From assembly GCA_965216205.1 (NCBI GenBank), contig OZ244139.1, positions 3,162,001-3,226,000 on the forward strand: a stretch of 64,000 nt of DNA. Direction: 5' to 3'. This document shows, in pieces, positions 24,879 through 34,181 of this stretch. Source of the DNA: CADEDH01 sp965216205. Its GTDB lineage: Bacteria > Actinomycetota > Acidimicrobiia > Acidimicrobiales > SZUA-35. The notes below the pieces were generated by a model. That model saw only the letters and a list, made by a program, of their open reading frames with translations, made no database searches and was not told where the DNA came from. A program made the translations under genes and the position numbers. Position 1 is the first letter of the stretch. Every line of letters starts with the position of its first letter.

Positions 24879-25975
24879 CGAGCGGTCCCCAGGCTGGCCA
24901 TGTGGGCGGCGACGGAGGGGGCCACGTCGGCGGCGAGCGCCTTGATCGACCGCTCCCACCGGTCGGTGCCGTCCCAGTCGTGTCCGACCGCCACGAGCGT
25001 CCCGAACGGGCCCAGCTCGTCGACGACCTCGATCAGCTTCTCGGTCACCGTCGCCGCCGACCCGGCGACGACGCACTTGTCGAGCGACCGTTGGACCTGC
25101 AGCCGCTCGTTGAGCTCCTCGGGCGTCGCCTGGTCGTCGCGGCTCTCGGTCATGTCGCGCACGGCAGCGAGGTAGCGGAAGTAGTAGGCGAACACCCCGT
25201 CGGGGTCGGCCACGATCTCGTCGGCCTCGCCATCGGACGAGGTGACGAGGATGTTGCGACACACCCGCCAGATCGACCGGTCGACCGGCCGGCCCAGCTC
25301 GGTCCGCCGGTTGCTGTAGGTCTCCCACTGCCCCTTGACGGCGCTGAGCGGCACGAAGTTGGCCGAGATCGGGATCAGATCGTGCTCGGCCACGATCACC
25401 GGTGTTCGGCCAGCGGGCGAGACCATCGCCATCGCCATAGGCGGGTGGGGCTGCTGGACCGGTTTCGGCATCAGGCCGACGCCGAGCTTCGGCCAGTGCT
25501 GCTCGGTGAGCGATCCCTGCCAATAGCGGCCGTTGAGCTCGAACGGCGCATCGGTGGACCACAGCTCCTTGATCATCTCGATCGATTCGAGCGCCGCCTC
25601 GACCCGCTCCGCCATCTCGGGCCGACCGAACAGCTCGGCGTCGCTGACGAGGCCGCCCGGTCCGACCCCGAGCAGGAGCCGGCCGCCGCTCAGTTGGTCG
25701 AACAGCGCCGCTTCAGCGGCGACGACCACCGGGTGGCGGTGCCCGAGGTTGACCACGCCGGTTCCCAGCCGGAGCGACGTCTCACCGATCAGCGTGGCCA
25801 GGAACATGAGGGGCGCCGGAACCTGCTCCACCTTGGTGGAGAAGTGCTCACCCATCCAGACCTCGGCATAGCCGGCGGCGTCGGCTGCGATGATCGCCCG
25901 ACGGTCCTCGTCGAGCGCTTGGCCCCACGGTTTCTCGGGCCGGTGGAGGGGCATGAAGAAGAGACCGAGTTCCAC
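24875..25975 (-). CDS. LLM-class flavin-dependent oxidoreductase
   Basis: 366-residue bacterial-luciferase-like barrel. Segments: ELGLFFMPLHRPEKPW at the N-terminus, EVWMGEHFSTKVEQVPAPL near 40-58, GTGVVNLGHRHPVVVA near 72-87, and LGVGPGGLVSDAELFG. The EHFS motif after the first strands is typical of FMN-type LLM monooxygenases. It heads the operon LLM, GH2, LigJ, LigK. The GTG at 25975 is chosen because family homology starts there. A hydroxylation or O-demethylation role before ring cleavage is inferred from context only. Confidence 0.82.
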   Translation of the reverse strand: MELGLFFMPLHRPEKPWGQALDEDRRAIIAADAAGYAEVWMGEHFSTKVEQVPAPLMFLATLIGETSLRLGTGVVNLGHRHPVVVAAEAALFDQLSGGRLLLGVGPGGLVSDAELFGRPEMAERVEAALESIEMIKELWSTDAPFELNGRYWQGSLTEQHWPKLGVGLMPKPVQQPHPPMAMAMVSPAGRTPVIVAEHDLIPISANFVPLSAVKGQWETYSNRRTELGRPVDRSIWRVCRNILVTSSDGEADEIVADPDGVFAYYFRYLAAVRDMTESRDDQATPEELNERLQVQRSLDKCVVAGSAATVTEKLIEVVDELGPFGTLVAVGHDWDGTDRWERSIKALAADVAPSVAAHMASLGTAR

Positions 25976-26045
25976 GGCTCCCAGTAGAGCAGCTCGCAGC
26001 GGCCCCGCCCACCTGGCGCGGTAGCGTCGACCGGGTGAGCGACCG

Positions 26046-26744
26046 ATGAACGACGCCGGTGGCGGTCCGGTGCCGAGGATCGGCCCCTTCGACATGCTGG
26101 CCATGTTCGTGTCGGCGAGCATCATCGGGATCTCGGTGTCGCCGATCATGGTCGATGTCGGTACCCCGGGGTGGGTGGTGGTGGCGGCAGCGGTGTTCGC
26201 CTGGTCGGGAACCGGTGAGGTGGCCTACGCCTCGGTGGTGGCCGCCGGCGGTGGGGTGGCACCGGCGATGGCGGCGGCCCTGCTCGTCAGCTCCCGGTTC
26301 TCGTTGCTGGCGATGAGTCTCAAGGACCGCTGGCCGGCGGCGCTCCCCGAACGACTCGGCATGTACCAGTGGGCCTCGGAGGTGGCGGTCGCAGCGGCGA
26401 TCGACCACGGCGAGCGGGGAGGGCCACAGGCGGCCCGCCAGGCGTACTGGCGGTTGGTGATCCCCCTCGCAGTGGGCTGGGTGATCGGTTCGGGTATCGG
26501 CCTGTGGCTCGGCAACATCGTCGGCGACCCACGCCAGGTCGGGCTCGATGCGGTGTTCCCGGCGTCGTTCATCGGGGCGGTGGTCAACGGATTGACCAGA
26601 CGCGACTCCGCGGTGGCGGTGATCGGTGGCGCCGGAGCGGCGCTCGGCCTGACCCCGGTCCTCCCCGCGGGGCTCCCGGTGCTCGTCGCCGCCGGTGCCG
26701 CGCTCCTGGCCCTCGCGGTCCCGCCGACCGGGGCGCGCTCGTGA
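26046..26744 (+). CDS. AzlC family permease
   Basis: Large subunit of an AzlCD branched-chain amino acid exporter, 232 residues with about six hydrophobic segments. GVAPAMAAALLVSSRFSLLA near 74-93 matches the AzlC pattern around the conserved asparagine/serine region. It is divergent to the LLM gene and is followed by its AzlD partner with a GTGA overlap. It resembles the second AzlC in the window only distantly. Confidence 0.75.
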   Translation: MNDAGGGPVPRIGPFDMLAMFVSASIIGISVSPIMVDVGTPGWVVVAAAVFAWSGTGEVAYASVVAAGGGVAPAMAAALLVSSRFSLLAMSLKDRWPAALPERLGMYQWASEVAVAAAIDHGERGGPQAARQAYWRLVIPLAVGWVIGSGIGLWLGNIVGDPRQVGLDAVFPASFIGAVVNGLTRRDSAVAVIGGAGAALGLTPVLPAGLPVLVAAGAALLALAVPPTGARS

Positions 26745-27052
26745 GCCCGCTCGGCCTCGTGCTGTTCGTGGTCGGTGTGTTCGCGCTCCGGATGTTCGGC
26801 GGGTTCGGCCTGGCCGGCCTGATCGGCACATCCGAGCGGTGGCAGCGCCTCCTTACCCTGCTGCCGCTGGCGATCGTGGCTGCCGTGGTCGCGGTGCAGG
26901 TCGGGACGACCGGCCGCGAGGTCGTGCTCGACGCCCGTGTCGTCGGGGTCGGCCTCGCCGCGATCCTCGCCTGGAAGCGGGTACCGCTCGGGATCGTCGT
27001 GATCAGTGCCGCCGCGGCCACCGCCGCCACCCGGGCCGCGGGCTGGGGCTGA
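26741..27052 (+). CDS. AzlD domain protein
   Basis: 103-residue hydrophobic protein with about four membrane segments, the small partner of AzlC. LVLFVVGVFALRMFGG at the start matches the AzlD opening. The GTG start overlaps the azlC-like stop by four bases. Confidence 0.75.
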   Translation: MSPLGLVLFVVGVFALRMFGGFGLAGLIGTSERWQRLLTLLPLAIVAAVVAVQVGTTGREVVLDARVVGVGLAAILAWKRVPLGIVVISAAAATAATRAAGWG

Positions 27053-27082
27053 TCCCGCCGAGGCTGCGTGGATCGAGTCGGG

Positions 27083-28102
27083 TCAGCCGATCGTGGGCAG
27101 GCGGTAGGCGGTCGCTGCGGTGTCGTGGAAGAGGTGGCGCTTCTCGTCGGCCGAGTAGTCGGCCGCGATCCGCTTGAACGTGTTCCACAGAACGACGTAG
27201 TTGGCGCCCCGCCCATCGACGGGGAAGTTCGACTCGAACATGCACCGGTCGGGCCCGAACTCGTCGATCACCCACCGCAACGGCTCGGCCCACGGCTCGG
27301 CGAGCTCCTCCGAGGTGGGGGGTCGCTCCTGCTTGTCCCAGCGGAACCCCATCATCGGCATGCCGATCCCACCGACCTTGAGGTAGGTGTTGGGGCAGGC
27401 GGCCAGGTCGGTCATCGACGACCGCCACGCGGCGAGGATCTCGTCGCGACGGTCCTTGTAGGGGCCGGTGCCGAGCAGGCCACCGAGGTGGTCGATCACG
27501 ATCGGTGTCTCGGGACACGCCTGCGCCACCGACACCAGCTCCGGGAGCTGCGGGTGATACACCATCGCGTCGTAGGTGTGGCCCATCGCCCCTACCCTGC
27601 GGACCCCGGCCAGGTAGCTGGGATCGTCCATCGCCGCGCTCGCCCCCATCGCCAACGGCGGATGGGGGTCCTGGGCGGTGATGTAGCGGATGCCCCGGAA
27701 CCGGCCTCGGCCGGCCTCCTCGTGGGCGGCCAGGACCTCCTCCACCGCGTCGCCCAACGACACGTCGGCGTTGCCCATGATCGCCGCGATCTCAGCCGCG
27801 CCCGACGACTCCCGTCGCCGCGAGCTCTCCTCGGCCAGCTCCACGACGAACTCGGTCTCCCCCACCGGTCGCAGATGACGGGGCCCGTCGCTTCGGTACT
27901 CGGCGTGGCACTCGAGGAACACCGTTCGCACGACATTGTGGCCGGCGCCGGTGTCGCCGTGCAGGTGGTCGAGGGTGTAGGGCCAGCCGGTGTGTCCGTC
28001 GTCGAGCCACAGGTGGTGATGTGGATCGCAGATCGGCAGGTCCGGTTCGAGCACCTCCTCCTCGACCTGGCCGAGCCACGCCCAATGGGATTCTCTCGAC
28101 AT
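27083..28102 (-). CDS. Amidohydrolase family 2 protein (LigI/lactonase-like)
   Basis: 339-residue metal-dependent hydrolase. The N-terminal metal motif is CDPHHHLW (Asp 26, His 28, His 30), and IVIDHLGG and FESNFPVDG carry further barrel residues. It resembles 4-sulfomuconolactone hydrolase and LigI relatives, often used on lactones in aromatic breakdown. The start at 28102 has a strong AAAGGAG site. It stands alone between convergent azlD and the divergent VOC gene. Confidence 0.8.
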   Translation of the reverse strand: MSRESHWAWLGQVEEEVLEPDLPICDPHHHLWLDDGHTGWPYTLDHLHGDTGAGHNVVRTVFLECHAEYRSDGPRHLRPVGETEFVVELAEESSRRRESSGAAEIAAIMGNADVSLGDAVEEVLAAHEEAGRGRFRGIRYITAQDPHPPLAMGASAAMDDPSYLAGVRRVGAMGHTYDAMVYHPQLPELVSVAQACPETPIVIDHLGGLLGTGPYKDRRDEILAAWRSSMTDLAACPNTYLKVGGIGMPMMGFRWDKQERPPTSEELAEPWAEPLRWVIDEFGPDRCMFESNFPVDGRGANYVVLWNTFKRIAADYSADEKRHLFHDTAATAYRLPTIG

Positions 28103-28241
28103 GTCCCCCGCTCCTTTCACCCCGCCAACCGATGCGGGCCGGTTTCCCGTGTCCTAGTCGACCGGACGGCGGCGATGCCAGGCGACTCGACAGCCCGCCG
28201 CAGCGCCGACGAGACTCGGGGCCCATGGGGGACGACCGACC

Positions 28242-28694
28242 ATGGGGGTGAAGGGCATCTCGCACGTCGCGATCGGGGTGAGCGACATGGACCGGGCGCT
28301 CGAGCTCTACCGCGACATCATCGGTCTCCGGGTCACCAAGGACCACGAGGAAGGTGGGTTCGGGGGTGACCCTGCGGCCTACCGTCGCCGAGCCGTGTAT
28401 CTCCGGCTCCACGACGGTCCCGACGAGTTCTTCGTGGTGCTCGATCAACAGCTCGACTCGCCACCCCACGGTCGCCCGCCGAGGATCCTGCAACTCGGCA
28501 CCCATCACTTCTCGTTCTGGGTCGACGACCTCGTCGAGCTGTACGAGCAGGCGGTGACCGCCGGTTTCCGATCGATCATCGGCCCGACCGAGGCCGACAC
28601 CGACATCTACGGCGAACCGGCCGGTGGGCGCGTGCTGACGGCGATCATCAAGGACCAGGACGGCAATCCGGTCCAGCTCGACCAGCGGTTGTAG
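28242..28694 (+). CDS. VOC family (glyoxalase/dioxygenase fold) protein
   Basis: 150-residue vicinal-oxygen-chelate protein with two beta-alpha-beta-beta-beta modules: SHVAIGVSDMDRALELYRD (7-25) and HHFSFWVDDLVELYEQA near 88-104. His 8, a second-module His and the Glu/Gln near the end (NPVQLDQ) suit a metal site. The fold covers glyoxalases, extradiol dioxygenases and epimerases; which one applies is unknown. Confidence 0.8.
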   Translation: MGVKGISHVAIGVSDMDRALELYRDIIGLRVTKDHEEGGFGGDPAAYRRRAVYLRLHDGPDEFFVVLDQQLDSPPHGRPPRILQLGTHHFSFWVDDLVELYEQAVTAGFRSIIGPTEADTDIYGEPAGGRVLTAIIKDQDGNPVQLDQRL

Positions 28695-28864
28695 CGCCGC
28701 CCGCGTCGCCGAGGGGTCGGTGGCCGAGAAGGTTCGGTCCCCGGCGATGCTGATCCGGTGGAGCTCCCGGGTCTGCTCGCCGTGGTCGTGGATCGCGGAG
28801 CCGTCGGTCGTTCGCCGGCCGCTATTCGCCGTCGATCCCGTCCGAAATTAGGCTGCAGCGGGCC

Positions 28865-29299
28865 ATGGCACATCCTCTCGTTCCCGTTCCGACCCCGGAG
28901 ACGCAACCGTTCTGGGACGGCGTCTCGGCCGGCGAGCTCCGGCTACCCCGCTGCTCCGACTGCGGCGAGGCGTTCTTTCCACCGAGCCCGGTCTGCCCGC
29001 ACTGCACGTCCCGATCGGTCGAGTGGTTCGTCGCCTCCGGCGACGCCACCCTCTACTCCTACGTGATCAGCCACCGCCCGCCGTCCGGATGGAACACCGA
29101 CGGTCCGATGTCGGTCGCCCTCGTCAGCTTGGCCGAGGGCCCCACCGTCGTGTCGACGGTCGTCGACTGCAATCAGACCCCCGAAGCCCTCGTGGTCGAC
29201 ATGCCGCTCCGTGCGACCTTCCGTCCGTTCGCCGAGACCGACGTGCTCTGCTTCGCCCCGGGTGACAGCGACCCATCGGGCCGTGGAGATCAGCGATGA
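28865..29299 (+). CDS. DUF35 zinc-ribbon/OB-fold acyl-CoA-associated protein
   Basis: 144-residue protein with a zinc ribbon (Cys 30, 33, 44, 47: CSDC and CPHC) followed by an OB fold. Proteins of this kind bind next to thiolase-fold partners and stabilise acyl-CoA handling in sterol or aliphatic acid breakdown. The next gene, overlapping as ATGA, is such a thiolase-like protein. A TAGGCT box lies ten bases before the ATG. Confidence 0.85.
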   Translation: MAHPLVPVPTPETQPFWDGVSAGELRLPRCSDCGEAFFPPSPVCPHCTSRSVEWFVASGDATLYSYVISHRPPSGWNTDGPMSVALVSLAEGPTVVSTVVDCNQTPEALVVDMPLRATFRPFAETDVLCFAPGDSDPSGRGDQR

Positions 29300-30450
29300 A
29301 GCGAGGAGCGTGCGCCATCGTCGGGGCCGCCGAGTCGACCGAGATCGGGACCGTCCCCCACTACTCCTCGACCGGTCTCGCCCTCGACGCCGCCGCCAAC
29401 GCCCTCGCCGACGCCGGTCTGACCGCGGCCGACATCGACGGGTTCGCCACCGGCTACTTCTCCGTGGCCGATCTGTCGAAGCAGCTCGGCATCTATCCCC
29501 GCTGGGCCGACAACACCGTGGTCGGCGGTTGCTCGTGGATGTTCCACCTCCGCAACGCGATCGCGGCGATCACCGCCGGCTACTGCGAGACGGTGCTGAT
29601 CGTGCACGGCGAGTCGGCCCGCAGCACCCGTCACCTGACGAACACGTCCGACGGCCTGGCCCGGGGGTCGATCGGCCAACAGTTCAGCGCCTTGTACGGC
29701 GGCGGGTTGCCGGCTGCCATGTTCACCCTGCCGATCGTTCGCTACATGCACGAGACCGGCCTCACCGAGGAGCAGCTTGCCTCGGTGCCTGTCGCCCAGA
29801 GGACCTGGGCCGCCAGGAACCCGCGGGCGTCGCTGCAGGAGCCCACGACCGTCGACGAGGTGCTCGCCGCCCAGATGATCGCGTGGCCGATTCGGCGCCC
29901 GATGTGCTGCCTGGTCTCCGATGCCGGCGGGGCGATCGTGGTCACTTCGTCCGATCGCGCCACCGACTTCCCGACCCGCCCGGTGTACGTGCTCGGCACC
30001 GGCGGTGCGCTGGAGGGTGGCGTGCTCAGCCCAGCCGGGGTGCGCGACCCGATGCGACCCGAGTTCATCCGCACGTCGGGCCGTGCCGCGTTCGAGTCGG
30101 CGGGGATCGCACATGGCGACGTCGACCATCTCATGATCTACGACGCGTTCGCCCACAACCCGGTCTTCGGGCTCGAGGGCCTGGGGTTCGTCGACTTCGG
30201 CGAGGCCGGAGCGTTCATCGCCGACGGCAACACGCTCCCCGACGGGCCCTTGCCCATGAACACCAACGGCGGCGGCATGAGCTATGCCCACAGCGGTGCG
30301 TACGGCATGCACCTCATGTTGGAGTCGATCCGTCAGGTTCGGGGTGACGCCCCGGCCCAGGTGCCGGACGTGACGATCAGCGTCGCCCACGGCTGGGGTG
30401 GCTTCTGGTCGGCCTGCTCGACGGCCGTCTTCTCGAACGAGCTGCCCTGA
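29296..30450 (+). CDS. Thiolase-like protein (acetyl-CoA acetyltransferase/lipid-transfer family)
   Basis: 384-residue protein of the SCP-x/thiolase fold. AIVGAAESTEIG near 7-18 and the C-terminal NTNGGGMSYAHSGAYGMH region are typical. The active-site Cys region reads VVGGCSWM near 75-82. With the coupled DUF35 partner it would form a complex acting on 3-keto-CoA or performing a retro-aldol step on side-chain intermediates. The reaction itself is not determined. Confidence 0.82.
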   Translation: MKRGACAIVGAAESTEIGTVPHYSSTGLALDAAANALADAGLTAADIDGFATGYFSVADLSKQLGIYPRWADNTVVGGCSWMFHLRNAIAAITAGYCETVLIVHGESARSTRHLTNTSDGLARGSIGQQFSALYGGGLPAAMFTLPIVRYMHETGLTEEQLASVPVAQRTWAARNPRASLQEPTTVDEVLAAQMIAWPIRRPMCCLVSDAGGAIVVTSSDRATDFPTRPVYVLGTGGALEGGVLSPAGVRDPMRPEFIRTSGRAAFESAGIAHGDVDHLMIYDAFAHNPVFGLEGLGFVDFGEAGAFIADGNTLPDGPLPMNTNGGGMSYAHSGAYGMHLMLESIRQVRGDAPAQVPDVTISVAHGWGGFWSACSTAVFSNELP

Positions 30451-30456
30451 TCGGGC

Positions 30457-31500
30457 CTAGGAGCCGGCCCGACCCGTCTGCAGGAACTTGTCGGCCTCGC
30501 TGCATGCCCAGGAGACATACGAGGGCAACTGTTGGTGGGACTCGAGCTCGGGTCGGGCTTGGAGCCACCCGATGAGCATCAGCGTCCTGATGGTGCAGAA
30601 GGCGTCGAGGAGGTCGAGCTCGTCGGCATCGAGTGGGTGGACGGTCCGGTAGCCCTCGATCAGGGCCTCGCGGGCGGTCGCTGCCCACGGCTCGTCGATG
30701 ACCGCCTGGAGGGCCACACCGAGCTCGTGGATGAACCAGCCGAAGCCGGCGTCGTCGAAGTCGATGGCGACGCCGTCGCCCGGCTCCTGACCTGGCACCG
30801 TGTCGAACAACACGTTGCCCTGGTGGAGGTCGGCGTGGACGAGTCCGTAGCGGGACGGGTCGGTCGGCAGCGATCGGAGCAGCTCGAGGAGGTGGTCGCG
30901 GGCGGTGGTGAGCATCGACCGCTCGGCGGACCCGAGCCCGGGCACGTCCCAGAATCGACCCCAGAGCGGGTCGGGCCCGAGCAGGCCGTCAGCATCCCAC
31001 GAGCGGCGGGCGAAGCCGTCGGGCGGCTCCCACCGCTGGGCGTGAATCCGGATCCGTGCTGCGAGCGCGCCGACCGCCCGGTACAGGCCGGGCACCGCGG
31101 CTCGCTGCTCGTCGACCGGTCGGTCCTCGAGCAGATCGGCGAGCTTGACCCCGTCGACCCAGTCGATGGCCCCCGCCCACCGATCCTCGGAACCCGCGAC
31201 GACGACCGACTCGTAGGCCTGCCCGGCGAGCGACGGCCTGGGCCGTGGCACGGGAACCCCGTCGGCGTGGAGCGAGTCGACCCATCGCTGCTCGGACTCC
31301 ATCTCGTGGATCGTGTTGTAGCCGGGCCGGTGGAGCCGGAGCACGAAGCGGTCACCGGCCGTGGTGTCGACCCGGTACACGGCGTTCTCACTGATCGCCA
31401 GCAACTCGACCGTGGCGACGTCGTCGGCCCACTGCGACGCTGCGGTCGAGGCGGCGAGCGCCAGGTCGGCCACGATCAGCTGGGCTGCGGGTTCATCCAT
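30457..31500 (-). CDS. APH-type phosphotransferase (small-molecule kinase)
   Basis: 347-residue protein of the aminoglycoside-phosphotransferase fold. The catalytic loop is GLVHADLHQGNVLF and the metal Asp lies in AIDFDDAGFGW. It overlaps the class III aminotransferase gene by eight bases. In animals hydroxylysine kinase is an APH-fold protein and its product is removed by a class III aminotransferase-fold phospho-lyase, so this pair may do similar kinase plus phospho-lyase chemistry on an amino alcohol. Confidence 0.8.
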   Translation of the reverse strand: MDEPAAQLIVADLALAASTAASQWADDVATVELLAISENAVYRVDTTAGDRFVLRLHRPGYNTIHEMESEQRWVDSLHADGVPVPRPRPSLAGQAYESVVVAGSEDRWAGAIDWVDGVKLADLLEDRPVDEQRAAVPGLYRAVGALAARIRIHAQRWEPPDGFARRSWDADGLLGPDPLWGRFWDVPGLGSAERSMLTTARDHLLELLRSLPTDPSRYGLVHADLHQGNVLFDTVPGQEPGDGVAIDFDDAGFGWFIHELGVALQAVIDEPWAATAREALIEGYRTVHPLDADELDLLDAFCTIRTLMLIGWLQARPELESHQQLPSYVSWACSEADKFLQTGRAGS

Positions 31501-32818
31501 CGGCTGGGGAGGTCACATCGGCGAACAGCTCGAGGAGCAGGTCGGCGTGCTCGTGGTCGAACACGAGCGGTGGGCGGATCTTCAACACGTTGCCGTGCTC
31601 ACCGGCCCGCGACAGGAGCACGCCTCGCCGGACCAGTGCCTCCACCACCGCAGCGGCGCCGTGGGGGTCGGGGTCGGTGGTACCCGGATGGACCCAGTCG
31701 ACCCCGAGGAAGAGGCCGTGGCCTCGGACCTCGCCCATCGCCGGCCGGTCCCCTTGCAGCGCTACCAGTTCCGATCGGAGGTGGGCGCCGACGCTGCCTA
31801 CCCGGTCGAGGAGGTCGCGTGTCTCGATCTCGTCGATGACAGCGTCGCCCACAGCGGCCTGGAGCGGGCTGGCGGCGAACGTGTTGAAGTACCGGTGTCG
31901 TTGCCGGAAGCCCGAGATCAGCTCGCGGCTGGCGAGGGTTGCGGCCATCGGCAACCCGTTGCCCATGGGCTTGCCAACGACGACCACATCGGGCTCGAAG
32001 CCGAGCGCCTCGTAGCCCCACCAGACCCCGCTGCGCCCGTAGCCGGCCTGGACCTCGTCGGCGATGACGAGCCCGCCGGCGGCGTGAACCGTCTCGACCA
32101 TGCGGCCGAAGAACCGGGCGGGCGGCTCGGCGAGGCCCTCGTTGGCCAGCAGCGGGCAGAAGATGACGCCGGCGAAGCCCGTGTCGTCTGCCTCGAACTC
32201 GGCGATCCGAGCCTCGAGCTCGGCGATGGCCAGGTCGCACTGCGCGTCGTCGGTCAGGTCGGGCGACGGCGGTCGATACCGCTGCGGGGTCGAGATCGAT
32301 CGAACCCCGTCGACGGGTTGGTCGACCGGTCGGCGGGTCAGTTTGGCCACCTCGGGGGTGTTGCCGTGGTAGGTGGCGTCGGTGCACACGATCCCCGCTG
32401 CGCCGGTGGCCTGGCGGACGACGGCGAGCGCCACCTCGTTGGCCTCGGAACCACTGCACGTGATCACCACCGATTCGATGCCGTCGTGGTGGAGGTCGGC
32501 CAGCCGCTCGGCGTAGCGGATCACGTTCTCGTGCAGGTACCGGGAGTGGACGTTGAGGGTGGCCGCCTGGGTGTGCATCGCCTCGACCACCCGCTCGTTG
32601 GCGTGTCCGACGCAGGGCACGTTGTTGTAGCAGTCGAGGAAGCGGGTGCCGTCGACGTCGTACAGCCACACGCCCTCCCCTCGGACGAGCTGCACCGGTT
32701 CGTCGTAGAACAGCGGGGCGCCGTGGCCCATGACCCGATCGTGGCGATCGCGCAGATCAGCCCGGCGGTCGCTCGACTGGATGTCTCCGCTCGTTGCCGT
32801 CTGGGCCTCGGCCATCAC
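31493..32818 (-). CDS. Class III aminotransferase-fold PLP enzyme
   Basis: 441 residues, PLP fold type I. CSGSEANEVAL (121-131) binds the PLP phosphate, Asp 254 lies in VIADEVQAGYGR and Lys 283 in VVGKPMGNGLP is the Schiff-base lysine. The GKPMGNG form and the NVHSRYLH segment resemble ethanolamine-phosphate and phosphohydroxylysine phospho-lyases as much as omega-transaminases. The GTG start has an AGGAGG site. It precedes and overlaps the kinase gene. Confidence 0.85.
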   Translation of the reverse strand: MMAEAQTATSGDIQSSDRRADLRDRHDRVMGHGAPLFYDEPVQLVRGEGVWLYDVDGTRFLDCYNNVPCVGHANERVVEAMHTQAATLNVHSRYLHENVIRYAERLADLHHDGIESVVITCSGSEANEVALAVVRQATGAAGIVCTDATYHGNTPEVAKLTRRPVDQPVDGVRSISTPQRYRPPSPDLTDDAQCDLAIAELEARIAEFEADDTGFAGVIFCPLLANEGLAEPPARFFGRMVETVHAAGGLVIADEVQAGYGRSGVWWGYEALGFEPDVVVVGKPMGNGLPMAATLASRELISGFRQRHRYFNTFAASPLQAAVGDAVIDEIETRDLLDRVGSVGAHLRSELVALQGDRPAMGEVRGHGLFLGVDWVHPGTTDPDPHGAAAVVEALVRRGVLLSRAGEHGNVLKIRPPLVFDHEHADLLLELFADVTSPADG

Positions 32819-32837
32819 GATCGCCTCCTGTTCTCCC

Positions 32838-34055
32838 TCAGTCTGCCACCGCTGGCGGACCGACGAAGAGCACGCCGTCGGCTTCGAGCCCGTCGAGCTC
32901 GTCGTCGGTGTAGCCGCACTCGGCGAGCACCTCGCGGCCGTTCTGGCCGACGGTCGGTGCCGCTGTGCGGACGGTGGCTGGGGTGGCCCCGTAGCGGACC
33001 GGGGGTGGGATGACCCGGTACTCGCCGCCGACCGGGTGCTCGGCCAGGGGCAGATCGGCCACCAGGTCCTCGAGCGACGCGGCAGCCGTCGCCGGGATGC
33101 CTTCCTCGGCGCAGAACTTCAGCCACTCGGCCGTGGTTCGCTGGCGGAGGATGTCGGCGACCTCCCGATAGAGGCTGTCGCTGTTGGCGATGCGCGACTC
33201 CCGGGACTCGATTCGGGGGTCGTCGAGCAGCTCCAGCCGGCCACCGGCGGTGAAGAGCGCGTGATAGTGCGACTCGACGTATGGCAGCACGTTGATCCAG
33301 CCGTCGGCGGTCTGCTGGGGGCGGCGCTCGGCGGTGAGGATCCGCCGGTAACCGGCGGTGTCGAGCGACGGTTGGGGGATGGCGCCGGCGCCGTGCTCGA
33401 CGAGCACGAACGACCGCATGACCTCGATCATCGGCACCTCGATCCGCTGACCCTCGCCGGTTCGGTTGCGGTGCAGCAGCGCGGCCAGCACAGCGGTGGT
33501 GATGGCGTAGCCGGAGACCTTGTCGGCCACGAGGGTCGGGAGCAGATTCGGCCGGTGCCCCTGGCGCTCGAACAGCTCCCCGACGCCGCTGGCCGACTGG
33601 ATGATGTCGTCGTAGGCGGGGGCATCGGCGTGCTCGCTGTCGGACGGGTAGCCGTGGGCCTGGCAGAACACGATGTCGGGCCTGACCTCGGCCACCTCCT
33701 CGTAGGTGAGCCCGAGTCGGCCGAGCGGGCCCGGCCGGAGGTTCGTCACCACCGCATCGGCGCTCGCCACGAGGCGGAGGAACGCCTCCCGTCCAGCGGC
33801 GGCCTTCAGGTCGATCCCCACACTGCGCTTGTTGCGCATCAGGTTCATCGACACGCCCGACAGCCCGGGGACCGGTCCGGGACCCATCGACCGGTTGGTG
33901 TCGCCGGAGCGGTCCTCGATCGTGATGACGTCGGCGCCGAGATCGCCCAGCTGCTGGGTGGCGAACGGGCCCATCACCACCGACGACAGGTCGAGCACCC
34001 GGAACCCGTCGAGGGGTCCCGGGCGGGCGTTCGAGCTGTCGGTCTGGTCGGTCAT
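32838..34055 (-). CDS. Class III (CaiB/BaiF) CoA-transferase
   Basis: 405-residue family III CoA-transferase, moving CoA between carboxylic acids. LDGFRVLDLSSVVMGPFA near 15-32 is the family opening, NKRSVGIDLK near 75-84 is conserved, and Asp 149 in APAYDDIIQSASG is the expected catalytic Asp. The ATG at 34055 has TAAGGT seven bases upstream. It is followed by the aminotransferase gene 20 bases later, but the acid substrate is unknown. Confidence 0.88.
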   Translation of the reverse strand: MTDQTDSSNARPGPLDGFRVLDLSSVVMGPFATQQLGDLGADVITIEDRSGDTNRSMGPGPVPGLSGVSMNLMRNKRSVGIDLKAAAGREAFLRLVASADAVVTNLRPGPLGRLGLTYEEVAEVRPDIVFCQAHGYPSDSEHADAPAYDDIIQSASGVGELFERQGHRPNLLPTLVADKVSGYAITTAVLAALLHRNRTGEGQRIEVPMIEVMRSFVLVEHGAGAIPQPSLDTAGYRRILTAERRPQQTADGWINVLPYVESHYHALFTAGGRLELLDDPRIESRESRIANSDSLYREVADILRQRTTAEWLKFCAEEGIPATAAASLEDLVADLPLAEHPVGGEYRVIPPPVRYGATPATVRTAAPTVGQNGREVLAECGYTDDELDGLEADGVLFVGPPAVAD

Positions 34056-34062
34056 CCCCGGG

Positions 34063-34068
34063 ACCTTA
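34063..34068 (-). promoter_or_regulatory. TAAGGT -10 box, leaderless start of the CoA-transferase gene
   Basis: TAAGGT on the minus strand ends seven bases before the ATG at 34055; the spacer is GC only and has no ribosome binding site. Confidence 0.45.
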
Positions 34069-34181
34069 CATTCGCCCGGGCGGGAGGTCACAGGTGGTCC
34101 GTGGCGGCGATGCGGCTTGCTAGGTTCGCGTCGATGGACCCGCAGCGGTGAACGACGCGCAGGCCTTCGAGGAGCCGGTGG

